Assembly (NCBI GenBank): GCA_963978905.1
Contig: OZ022257.1
Span: forward strand, 15,271,664 to 15,335,663
Reading direction: 5' to 3'
Source: Trichostrongylus colubriformis
Taxonomy: Eukaryota > Nematoda > Chromadorea > Rhabditida > Trichostrongylidae
DNA length: 64,000 nt
This document shows, in pieces, positions 22,150 to 32,859 of this stretch. The position numbers and the translations under genes were made by a program. The stretch's first letter is position 1. Every line of letters starts with the position of its first letter. Below the pieces are notes generated by a model. It made no database searches and was not told the origin of the DNA. It saw only the letters and a program-made list of their open reading frames with translations.

Positions 22150-22520
22150 AAAAACTCCGGAAGGAGGGCAATTCTGGTTAACGGTAGGGGGTTACGGTGG
22201 GTTGCAGTTGCCGCAAAGCACATGCGACACCTTGCCAAGACGTCAAAAGTTAATTCGTCAGGTTTTAATTGTAATCACACTCTTTTCTTGCGTTTTCGCT
22301 CATTGTTCATTCAATTGTTTTACTTGTTACTACTACCTTACTTGTGTTGTTCCACTTATTTCACATCATCACGAATGAATGAAATACACTCTACGAAACA
22401 GCAAATGACATCTTTACAGCGGACAACTCGGAAAGTCAGTGTATGCAGTTCGAAGTGATGCGAATACACACCACAGCGTCGCGTTTTCAATCCAGGTTTG
22501 TCCACCGATTATCGCTTCTA
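22150..22520 (+). repeat. Dispersed repeat family R2, uninterrupted copy
   Basis: Shares CGGAAGGAGGGCAATT, ACACCTTGCCAAGACGTC, GCGGACAACTCGGAAAGTCA and GATGCGAATACACACCACAG with an inverted copy at about 49100-49470 and with the interrupted copy at 23920-25530. It carries the empty site for both later insertions seen in that copy. Confidence 0.7.
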
Positions 22521-23986
22521 ACTTTGAATGTTCGTTACAAAATTATCATCTCTTTGCATCTCTCCCTTTCGTCGGACTCCTTCCGGTTCCTTTAAGGCCG
22601 CTCTTACCGCCGATTTGATCAACTCGGAAACTGAAATGAAATGTGTGAAAAAATGGTAAAGAAGCCCGTTTCATTCGCCATATGATTCCTTTTGCACTTG
22701 ACTATCTCACTACCAATGCCAATCCGTAGTCACATTGTTAGAAAGCCCATCATATTGATGATATTTTAGCGGATATGCCGTTCATAGCAAACACCTTTTT
22801 TGGAGGCGGGAGGTCATCAGAGAACCGATCAACCATCCCCGTATCTCACAACATGTCATTGTTTGCTGAATGTCTCCATAAAAACAGTGTTCTCGCCCAT
22901 TTCGATGTTTTTGGATCTGTGGTATTTACTGCCAAACAACTGATTGGATTTCTATGCAAATAAACGCACCAATCGTTGAATATGTACGTGAAGCCCAAAA
23001 CGTTGCAAACCATGACAAATTGGTGGAAGAAGCCTGAATTGGTCATCGCTGCCAGTTGCTCAAAGGCAAGAAATCCGCGTTAAAAGACATGTTTATAGCC
23101 TTTTGCTGTGACGTGCGCAGTGCGAAAGCCCGTTCGCTGTGGGATGTGGTAAAGGCCACTGTGATGTCTGGTTGTTCCCCAACCTCCTAGAGGATGCAAC
23201 GCAGGCGAAAACACATCCGCATGAGAATCAAGAAGAGTAAGGGCCCATTCGTCAGATTTTTTGCCGTTCATTCTCAGCTTCTTTGTATGTACTATACTTT
23301 TGTACTGCTAGGGGAACCAATTGAGCACTCCAGGTGTCCCTGCATCCTGCATTACACTCCCCGGGTAGAGGTTGGTCCTGTAGCGAAATCTAATTTGACT
23401 GCGTACCACTGCCACGCAAAACTGACGCGCTTGCCTCGGACCGACAATCGGCGATGCCTCACCGGGTGTATACACTTGAGCAGGATTTCGCGGAGTGCGG
23501 CGTGCGACGTTTCGCGCGGATGCCTGGACTCGCTGGGAATTGTGGGTACTTGCGTAGGAAGAGCGACAATGGTGTCCTACGCCTAATTTTATTTATTTAG
23601 CCGCTGACTCGAGTTTGTTCTCAACTTTGTTTCATTTCAATGGACTCAACATTTTCGGTTTACAATTGGTTGGCGATTTCTCATGCATTCGTTTCATGCT
23701 AGACTATGTACGATTTTTACTTGCATCATTGTATACGAAGGAAGCAGAAAAACTTTCTAAAAAAAAGTCCTTGAATGAACAAATATTTTAGGTCCTCCTT
23801 CATAACGACGGATTCAATAACTTATTTGATTGGAGTGCTGCTGGGCCCAGGATGCTGAAGGTGATTCATACAGTACCTGGTAAACAAAGAAAGGAAAAAC
23901 TAGAAAATTCGCGATATCCAAGAACTTTAAAGACATCGGAAGGGGGCAATTTTGGCCAACGGTAGAACGACGTAGTTCGGACGAGT

Positions 23987-24419
23987 TTAAAGGAATCGTC
24001 CACGGAAAATGAGTTTTCGTGTTACCCATATATTTATGTTGTATTTGCCTAATGTAAGCCTCATGCAAAATTTCACGCGAAAAAATGTGAATCTGGCTGA
24101 GATACAGCACCACAAAGTGCGGTCCCAGTGGGCGGGGCCTCCGTGTAAAAGCCTCGTACCGCGTCCGCCGTGGTCTGAGACACATTGTAGGAACAGAAGG
24201 TTACGTAAACAGTCCCACCCTCCGTTCCCAACGGCGGCGGAAGACGGGACGAGGCTTTTACACGGAGGCCCCGCCCACTGGGACCGCACTTTGTGGTGCT
24301 GAATCTCAGCCAGATTCACATTTTTTCGCGTGAAGTTTTGCATGAGGCCAACATTAGGCAAATACAACATAAATATATGGGTAACACAAAAACTCATTTT
24401 CCGTGGACGATTCCTTTAA
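23987..24419. mobile_element. Near-perfect 430-bp palindrome between TTAA sites
   Basis: TTAAAGGAATCGTCCACGGA on the left is matched by the exact inverse, ending TTTAA, on the right. The arms are almost identical for about 200 bp and contain GTGGGCGGGGCCTCCGTGTA. The TTAA at each border could be a piggyBac-style target duplication or part of the terminal repeat. Long frames in several registers on both strands are a by-product of symmetry. Confidence 0.75.
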
Positions 24420-24686
24420 GTGGCGCCATTACACAAACTCGCCAATTTGACGCCTTGGCAGGGTGCCAAGAGGAGATCTTTTTATGATAAAGTTGTTCTT
24501 TTCTTTTAGTTTTCCTTTTGTTCCTTTTTTAAATGTTTCTAGATGTACTTACATGGATGCTAATGTAGTTGGGAATGGCCTCTCCACTGTGCTGGGAGTC
24601 AGGTGCTACAACTGTTGGCCCGCGGCCCGTCCCTTACAGCGGACAACTCGGAAAGTCAGTGTGTTGATGCGAATGTGATGCGAATA

Positions 24687-25478
24687 CAGGGGGTGCCAAA
24701 AAAAAGTAATTTTGCCCACAGCTCACATCTGCCAGTTATACAAAGCATAGGGAAACGAAAGCGATGAAAGTATTGGGGCAAAATATTCCCGAAATGATCC
24801 TCTAAAAGCAGGAACAAGCTGAGACTCACTACTTTCACTTTCATAAAAATATGGAGCTTTCATTCGGGACTCACTACTTTCACTTTCATAAAAATATGGA
24901 ACTTTCATTCGGCGCAGTCGGGCTTCGGAGTACCTACAGTATCGAATGCCGCTTAAAACAGTGAAGCCAGGCTTCATGGTAGGTATTTTGTGGAGCTTCC
25001 TGAGGATAGGCCCTTCGGTTCATGGAAGTAACACAGCCCCTGCTGCTTGGACAAGGCTGCTATGATACGAAGTATCATTTTCATGCCCAAGTCCGCCTCC
25101 GGAGGGGTTTCAGTGTCAGTGGTAAAGGCACGTTTTGGCTCTTGGAAACGAAGGGTGCTGGGAACCCGGAAAAACGGAATGTTAAAGAACACCACCCAGT
25201 ATGAATCCCCGTAGGTACCCAGAGTGAACGGACCTCAGCAAGGTTGTGAACGAGGGCGACGAAATACCAGATTTTGCCCAGTTGAGGTGACACATCTTGT
25301 TCACTCTTTTCTCGCTCTCGTTCGTGCTCGTGCAAAAGGCTGCCACGGAGTATAGTGATAGAGTGAGGTCTGCTCTTGAATCTGGGGATGTAAATACCTC
25401 AACAGAATTTGCTGTAGTTCGACTAAAGTGGGGTGAAAAAGGAGGAGACAAAATTACTTCTTTTTTTGGCACCCCCTG
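24687..25478. mobile_element. MITE family M1, full copy (792 bp, TA duplication)
   Basis: The ends CAGGGGGTGCCAAAAAAAAG and its inverse ending GGCACCCCCTG are flanked by TA at 24685-24686 and 25479-25480. The paralogous sequence at 22456-22480 (GATGCGAATACACACCACAG) is the empty site, proving insertion with duplication of TA. It has no transposase of its own. A 29-bp motif is tandemly repeated at about 24820-24905. Confidence 0.85.
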
Positions 25479-25989
25479 TACACACCACAGCGTCGCGCTT
25501 TTGAATTCGAATCTTTCAGTGCAGAGTCCGGGAATCATTGTTGTTTTCCTACTTTTTTTACATTCTTCATATAGAATGATGCAAATGAGAATGGTATATA
25601 TCACAGCAAGTGAAACGAATGCATGCAAAATTTTACCAACCCAACCGGAAAAGTTGAGACCTGTTTAATGAAAGGAAACAGTTTGAAAAGAAACAAACTC
25701 GAATCAGCGGCGAAATAAATAAAAATATTAGGCGTGAAACACGGTTGCTGCACTTCTTATGCAATTACACATAATTGCCACCGGGTCCAGCCATGTTGCG
25801 CGCAAACGTCGCACGCCGCACCTCGTACTCGAAACTCTGAGTAAGGCCACGGTCATACTTTGCGGTGCCGGTGGCAGGGCGTGGTTGCGTATCTCTGCGT
25901 TTCCACCTATGCCACCCTGACTCTTTGCCTGCGCCATCTGTGCATCTACCCGTGCCACTTTCCGTCGCTGCCTGTAAACGCAGCCACGC

Positions 25990-27248
25990 CCCGCCGGCGG
26001 TGAGTATGACCGCTGCCGTACGCACCCCGCAAAACTCGTCCCTGCCGACATTATAGGGAAATTGTGAAACCCCTTTTCTGGTGTTTCGGCTATTTCATTC
26101 TTTTTTCTCCAGTATGATACAACAAAGCACATCCGCTTCCATGTTTGGCGTTCTTTTACATTCCCGCTACTGATTCTTGTTTTTTGCATCTTGAAAATAA
26201 AGCAAATGCTTCCAGCACGCATCATAAATAAAATACAGTTGTGTAAATCCGACAAATATCCTTTTACATAACAAATGGAGTCGCCACAGCCAATCAAGTC
26301 TCCAATCCCTTCGGGCGCGCGCTATTAGAACAAGAAATGCTGCCTGAAAGAATGAGAAATGAACTGAATATTGGCTGGTGTGCGAGGGTCAATAATGGCC
26401 TAAATGCGTGAACGAATCCATATTTTAGCGCGTGATGTGTACTAAACGGGTTCATTACGGAGCGGCCCCTTTATCCTTCATCCTTCATTTATCCTGTCAT
26501 TTGCATGACCTAGGTGTATTGGTCACCGGATTCTTCCTGTTAAGGTCAGCTTACCGGCTTCCGGCTTCCCTGTTTTTGATTCACGGAAAGTAGGTTTTAC
26601 TATCAAACTTCTGCTACTTCCTAGAGACAATTTTACAGACAAGTTTTTTTTTGTTTTTACATATTGTTTTTAAAGACAATTTTTTATTGAAGCACAGCGA
26701 AAATACGATACATGAGAAAGAAAGAGGGGAACAAACAGATGGATTTCGACGACAATTCCAATCGATATTGATAGGGAGGTATTTCATAGAAGAGGCAGCG
26801 TTGTTCTTCATTGTTTTATAATGAATATTCAATGAGAATTTGACAATTATGCTAAACGATGGGCTAAAATGATCGATCGATTTATGAATGATTAAATATA
26901 CGAGAGATAAGATCAATAGTAGTAGCAGCAGCAGCGGAACGAGCAGCAGCAGCAACAACAACATGCAGTAGTATCTGAATCAGCGACAACGACTAGGCCT
27001 CCTCAACAACTCTGAAAAAAGAGGCTTTTGGGATTTTTTATAAAGTAAAAAAATTTCTAGCTGAGCTAATTCTACACTACATGAGTATTCAAAATCTGTT
27101 CGTACTTGAATGAAGCCGGTTCGATCAGCTGAGGCTAAAATATCCAAGAAAATGCTCAGATTTCTCGATTTTACACGCTCTCTCTTACTTTCTAACTCTA
27201 CCTAAACCTGGCGGCCTAAATAAAGGACTTCACCCAAACATGGATAAC
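25990..27248. other. Intergenic; CAG/CAA microsatellite near 26930
   Basis: Low-complexity AGCAGCAGC and AACAACAAC runs at about 26918-26962 produce a leucine-rich minus-strand frame (26614-26964) that is not a gene. This stretch lies 3' of the aquaglyceroporin stop codon and may include its untranslated region. Confidence 0.4.
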
Positions 27249-30200
27249 TTACTCCTTTCCGGTAAGAGGCTTGAGTTCCTGATTTCCAGTCAACACGACG
27301 TATTTCTCTTCAGGATCTTGAGGAGTATGGAATCCAATGGTCAACTGATACAGCCAAGCTCCAATGAGGGCTCCGATGAAAGGTCCAACAATTGGCACCC
27401 ACCACCAGGACCTGTGTCTGAAATACATGAAAAAAGCGTTTATCTGAATAAATCCAGCTCTTGGCAGGAGCTGGAGCTAAAAGACTATCTACAAGACGAC
27501 ACAACGATTACATGCAGGACAGCGCACGATCGCGTTCCATGAAGCGATACCCTAGATTGGTGGGGTTGTTCAGCACCAAAAGTTGTAGAGGAGAGGGAGT
27601 TATGAAGGACATGGCTCGGTACCATCCGCTTCTCCTTTGATGAAACATATTACCGTACCCAAGGTAATGGCATGACTCTGGTATCACGCCAGTTTTCATG
27701 AGTTTCGCAACTTTGACCAGACCACTATTTTGGCATCGGAGTAACCTCTGCGAATCTCAACAAAACCCCGCGTGCATGGTTTATCCTGGTAAAGATCATG
27801 GTGACCGAGGCAGGGTACACCGGAAGTCGAGGATACCTCGACAGGGGGGTCGTATTCGATGGGACAGGAGGGGGGGGTCGTCTTTGAGAGGTCTGCGATA
27901 AGCGCTAGAATCTCAACTTCCAAAAATCAGATGAGAGGGGAAAGGTAAACTTTTTGCTCCAAGTAAGAATACACAGCAATGAATCACATTGCAACTATGC
28001 ATTCCGGCATGTAACCGGTAGAGGACAAAAAATGGGATGGGGTCGTACTGAAGCGGCTATTTTCCTCGACACCTAGGAGTGCCCTGGACCAAGGTCTGAT
28101 TGGACGATCAAGCCATCTACAGGTACTGTTTTCCGCGCCTTTGTCATCAGCTGGAAGTGAATACAGCAGTGGCAACACACCCGCTGAGCCTTTCTTCAAC
28201 AAACGCTGAGCCCAGATTTCTGAGACCATTCGAGCCCTAGGCCTTGCTGAATTGGAATGGGGAGTTCAACTAGACGATGGGCGACCGCAAGAGAAATGTT
28301 CCCGATAGAAGTCATTTCCAGTTCCGTTGAAACAGCGTATAACGATCGTCCAACACGCAATGGACTTCTACTTAGTATTCGCAACACGGAGGCATTGGTT
28401 CTGGTCATTGGTCATTCGTGTAATTATTCTTGCAGAAGCGTGTAATTACGCATGAGCTGCTGCCAGTGGCAAGCGAACGGATACAGCGCAAATCACGTTC
28501 AGAAGCGCTATTCAATTTGCAATAGCAGTAGCAATCGTAAAGACAGGGATTATTGCGGTGTAGAAGTGATTATGGAGCTTTACTCAGAAAAACTCATCGA
28601 CTATACCATTTACTGCCTAGAAACTTGAAGGGAACTTGAGGCAGCAAAAACCGGCAACGGTAGCGTCAAAGCATTCTGAGCAAAACTGTCTGACTATAGG
28701 ATTGAAAAAGATACACCAGGAGCTTTCACTATTTTCTCCAGCAAAGAACGAGTCGCCCCACAGAACGATGAAAGGGTCTTGTAGGCAGCATTGGGGTGAG
28801 GAAAATTTGGAGAAAGACTACCCCCTCCGCCCCCCTCTATAAAGCTCATCCCGATCACTTGACAACCTTCCTAGGACCAGCCGACTGCTCCGAAAATCAT
28901 AAAAACAGATGTCGTTGGGGTTTTCCCGATTTCCTTCCCATGTACAACCACCTCTCTAATCCGAAATATGACCTCCTTAAGGATTTCTCGCCCTTACTTG
29001 ATCCTGTTTGCGGAGAGGCACAATGCTGTGAAATCACTCAAAAACCCTTACGTTCGCCTTTCAACTTAGTGACATGGATACTGATTTTGTGATAGAATTC
29101 CTGATTTATGACTTTTACAGACACACACACGCCAAAGTCCACTAATGGAATTTGATGACAGTGCCACCTATCAAATCCTCAATCGGGGGCAATAATTCCA
29201 TAGCGCCATCTATCTGATTGTCATCAAAAGTTAGGATTGACATGCTCAATCAACCAGACGCGATTCTCCCCCCCACCTTCTCCCCTGGAATGACCGGATA
29301 CGCGAATATTTCGCGTACATAATGGGAGCGATTCGGAACGGGAAGGCTGATAGACTGAGAACACCCCTTGGTGGAGATCGATGTCCTATTTTGGAGTCTT
29401 TCAAGCCACGACGCCCCTTCGAGTACTTCCGCTATCAAACCTCATTGTAAATTTTAGTCAAATCAATAGGTCTTTCGGCCTGCTGGGCTCGAACGGCGTG
29501 GGTAATGGTGACGCCCGGATCTCCCATGAGGGTTATACTAAGCCTCCTTTCGTTGATTAACGTCGTCGTCGAAACTTTTTACTCTGTAACTCACGAAAAG
29601 ACATCTCCGCCATATCCAATGATGAAAGTGAAAAGACGTGGTCCAAAGTCTCTGGCAGGATTACAGGGATATCCGCAGTTGTATCCGAAGGCGGTTCCAA
29701 CAGCCACAAAGGAGAGTCCAATCTGAAATGATTACATCAGCTTCCCTTCTCCACGTACTGTGAGCTCTTTAAACTTACAAGGAGGGGCTGAAGCCATTGT
29801 GGATATGAGTTTCTCTTATCGGTGATGTGAGCGATGAGGAAGCAGAAGACAGCCGTGGCGATAATCTGAAGGGTGATCCGTTAATTAATTAGAAGGGTAA
29901 GAGGTTAATTCAAAGCTCCCTTCAACACAGCTAAATGGGACTTCCGTTTGGCTGCTTCCCATGGCGCGCGATAGCCAGCTTCAGCTCTCAGGTATCCCCC
30001 GTGTGCTAATTTGTACCTAATCTCCGTATTAACGCAGCGTGGGGTGACTCGATCGGGTTGCCACGGTGACATCGTAACCGGCAATTCATGCCTTTGCGAT
30101 AATTAGAGTCGGTTGTGTTGACGACATACAGTCGAGCAAAGATCTGGTGAGCAGCGTTTTCTAATTTCCGGGTGTTTTCGGACTGCTGGGAAACGTTCAA

Positions 30201-32849
30201 GCAGAGGATTGGAATACAACGCACAAAGGGGACTAATAGTTGAGAGATCCTTTTTCATATTTACCGCTCTAAATTGCTGGGCATCGGCTCATTGAAAGTT
30301 CTCTGTAGAGTAAGGTAGATTATCCTACTGTATCTTGATATGAGTACAATGGACGCGCCACTCCCGATAGTGCTGCTCCCGACCCCGATGCGACTGCCCC
30401 GGAAACGAGTAATTTCGTCCAGCGAGAGGACAACGGGCATGACGGGGATTGGCGAGCGGGAGGTCGGGTCACTAATGAGATGAGACCGTTGCACGCAGTC
30501 GACCACCAGTCCCCATAAACAAGCTCCTCGTGGATCCCAGAAGGAAGGCAACATGCAGCACGACGAACCTGATCAATGAGCCCTCCGAAAAGACCCAGAT
30601 GATTGGCCGGGTACGAAGCGAAAATGCCGGCGGTGGCTTTTGGTCCAATCACCGCTCGAATACCTCCGTCAAAGCTGTTGATTGCCTCTGAAAAGAATAA
30701 TGCAGCAGTGTAACTGCTCCTGACCTGCTCCTGAAGACGGTGAGCAGGAAATCGACGACTTACCGTGATACAGAGCATAGGCTAAGGCAGAGCCGACCAG
30801 AGCACCAAGGGTCTGCACGATAGTGTAGAGGATGAAGCGAGCAGGCGCCAGCTGGCGGAAGCTCAAGAACATCAACGACACAGCCGGATTGATATGACCT
30901 CCTGCAAAACCTTTAATGTGCTGACGACCTTGGTGAATAAACGCCGCAACAATCGTCAACGTTAATCGTCGATAACAGAAGCCAATGAAAAGGTGACGAT
31001 GAAATGCTCTCAAGGAGAATCACATTTTTCGCATTTCAAAACAGCGATCAAATCTGGTTTCCTAGGTTTTTGCAGCCATTAACTTCTGTTGCGTTACTGA
31101 AAGCAGTTAATAAACGAATGAGCAGAATTTTTCCCCTTTAAAATCTCCATTTGACTGAGACTTAGTCATAAAGCTTACTGTGAGGGTGTAAAACTGCAAG
31201 TGCCTTTCGGGACCTGCTGCATTATTAGAATTTTTCAGGCTTCCAGGAAGGTAACTTAGGCAACTGAAACGGTGGGCTGAGTAGAGGTTTTTCCAAAAAA
31301 CGACGGGCGCGGGAAACACAATTTGAAAGCCGTTAGGTCAGACTTTAAGAGATCCGGAACGGTTCTGAACCATTTTGGAAGATGCTGAACGATCTTTCTT
31401 CTTCCGAATTCCTTCTAAGCTAATTTAATTCCTCAGAACCGCTGTGATTTAACTCCTTAACCCCAAACATCCTGCCCCCGACTCTGAGCCCTGTTATCTG
31501 CTAGTTCAGCAGATTTCGAAACATGACTCCACAGATGTGTCTCAGAACCCTAAAGCACACTTTTTTACCCAGAAATAGCTCCCCAACCCCTGGAAAATAC
31601 GAATCGACTTCTGTTCTTATAACAAACCTCCCTGAGGCCCTAAATGGCTCCAAAACTGTGTCATCAGGTGTTTTTCCACCTTAATCCTGCTGTTCACTTC
31701 TTCAACTCAATCTGAAACATGGGGTCCCAAAAAAGAATTGTCGTCCTTACTATCACAGCCGACTTCCTCTTCCTGCCCTTTGCCACTCCCATACTTTGCA
31801 GTGATAGCTGGTTCCAGTCTGATTCAGGACGGTGAACTTTTGAAACAAACGTGGACATTTTGTTCGTCATTGCTCCCCCCCCCCCCCCCCTCATTGTTTA
31901 CCAGTCCGCTGAATCGACCCAACGCAGTTTCTCTCAAGGTGAAGGTCATACGGTCATCTCCTAACCCCCCTTTCGCTTTATGGTTTTTCGCGTCCAAGTC
32001 AATACCCAGCGTAATTATCCTTTACTAGATCCCTCCAAAGAAAACTCTTTCTTACCTGAGATCTTTGCAGATATGGCAACACCGAATGCGATAGCCAAAC
32101 CGAATCCGACGTTTATTCCGATCATTTCATTCAGTCTTGGACGTGGTAGTACACTTTGGGCGACGACACAGTTGCCGATCAGCTGAACAAGGCATCATTA
32201 AAGAGCGAAGGTCCTACAGCTGTAAGGATTACCCCGATGATCCTGCCCCATGCAAACCTTTCTCATCTCCTTCTTTAAAAGCAGTTTAGTCTGTTTTGGC
32301 ATGCAAAGAGGAGTCTCTTGAGTACCTCACAGCAACCAATGCCATTCATTTTCCCATGGGACTCGACCAGCCAGATAATAGCGGCCCATTTGTCGCCGTT
32401 GAAACGCCAACTGGGGACACAACGAAGCTCACAGCAGCATAATACATATTATGCGATGCGTGTCATTTGCAATACTATGGACGGGCTGGCTGGCCGGCTC
32501 GCTGGCTGGTCGCGGCGGCCGACTGGCCGATGTCCCTTACAGATGGATGGCTCGTCGCGTCGTGAATTTCTCTCCGCAAAGGCATTAAACGGCATATCAT
32601 TGCCATTGTGTATAGCGAGGGAAGAGTAAATAGCCATTGCTTCTGGCTACTGATGTGAATTGAGTCATAATCAAAGCTCAGTAGTAGCTATTCCTAGCGA
32701 CCAATTATCGCCATTTCCTCGACCGGTGAAATACGCTAAAAATAGGTAAAAATGAAGCTTACCAGCAGCAGAGCTGTGCCCATGAACTCGGCGATCAGAG
32801 CTCGTCCCAGCTCGTTCCGAATATGCATTTTCGTACGTAATTTATCCAT
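27249..32849 (-). CDS. Aquaglyceroporin (MIP family channel), seven exons, 284 aa
   Basis: Exons (minus strand): 32849-32763, 32182-32056, 30901-30764, 30687-30569, 29865-29779, 29722-29595 and 27417-27249. All junctions keep frame with GT donors and acceptors such as TTGTTCAG, TTTTGCAG and TTTCAG. The protein is a six-helix plasma-membrane channel for water and small solutes such as glycerol. Both pore half-helices are present: GGHINPAVS and [13 protein letters not shown]. The D after the second NPAR is the classic mark of glycerol-conducting members. The [10 protein letters not shown] and [20 protein letters not shown] stretches resemble vertebrate AQP9/AQP3-type proteins. Length is normal for the family. 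The start [20 protein letters not shown] was chosen because it follows an acceptor-like TTCAG by two bases. Introns range from 56 bp to 2.2 kb. It is probably one of the nematode aqp genes, but I cannot name the orthologue. Confidence 0.93.
28030..28100. repeat. Fragment of MITE family M3 in the last aquaporin intron
   Basis: GGGTCGTACTGAAGCGGCTA followed by TTTTCCTCGACACCTAGGAG matches the 46735-46925 palindrome and, inverted, 56586-56660. Runs of GGGGGGTCGT near 27846-27886 are probably related. Confidence 0.5.
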
Positions 32850-32859
32850 ATCTGAAGGT
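32850..32859 (-). promoter_or_regulatory. Possible trans-splice acceptor of the aquaporin gene
   Basis: Minus-strand ACCTTCAG ends two bases before the predicted ATG. Nematode spliced-leader acceptors often sit this close to the start codon. It could equally be a cis acceptor of an untranslated first exon. Confidence 0.3.

Larger units (their letters stand above)
23920..25530 (+). repeat. Dispersed repeat family R2, copy with two insertions
   Basis: The pieces 23920-23990, 24416-24686 and 25479-25530 join to match the uninterrupted copies at 22150-22520 and 49100-49470. The interruptions are the palindrome at 23987-24419 and the M1 element at 24687-25478. Confidence 0.7.
23380..25990. repeat. 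Inverted flanks bounding a composite repeat
   Basis: About 23490-23640 and 25670-25830 are reverse complements: GCGGCGTGCGACGTTT and GACTCGAGTTTGTT on the left are matched on the right. On each outward strand an open frame ends at the same point just before CGCCTAAT (ATMVSYA on the left, ATVFHA on the right). Between the flanks lies repeat R2 with two nested insertions. Whether this is one composite transposon or stacked repeats is not clear. Confidence 0.5.

Noticed and set aside
23814..24397. Overlapping 97-136 codon frames on both strands
   Set aside because: They lie in the near-perfect palindrome, where an open frame on one strand is mirrored on the other; no motif or splice support.
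25728..26297. 189-codon minus-strand ORF
   Set aside because: A GC-rich repeat arm with a counterpart at about 23490-23640; no recognisable domain, so not called as a gene.
26614..26964. 116-codon leucine-rich minus-strand ORF
   Set aside because: Produced by the CAG/CAA microsatellite and AT-rich sequence.
31880..31893. Long C run (others at 21631 and 37101; G runs at 21250, 36933 and 50837)
   Set aside because: Simple homopolymers, prone to sequencing error; no functional claim.
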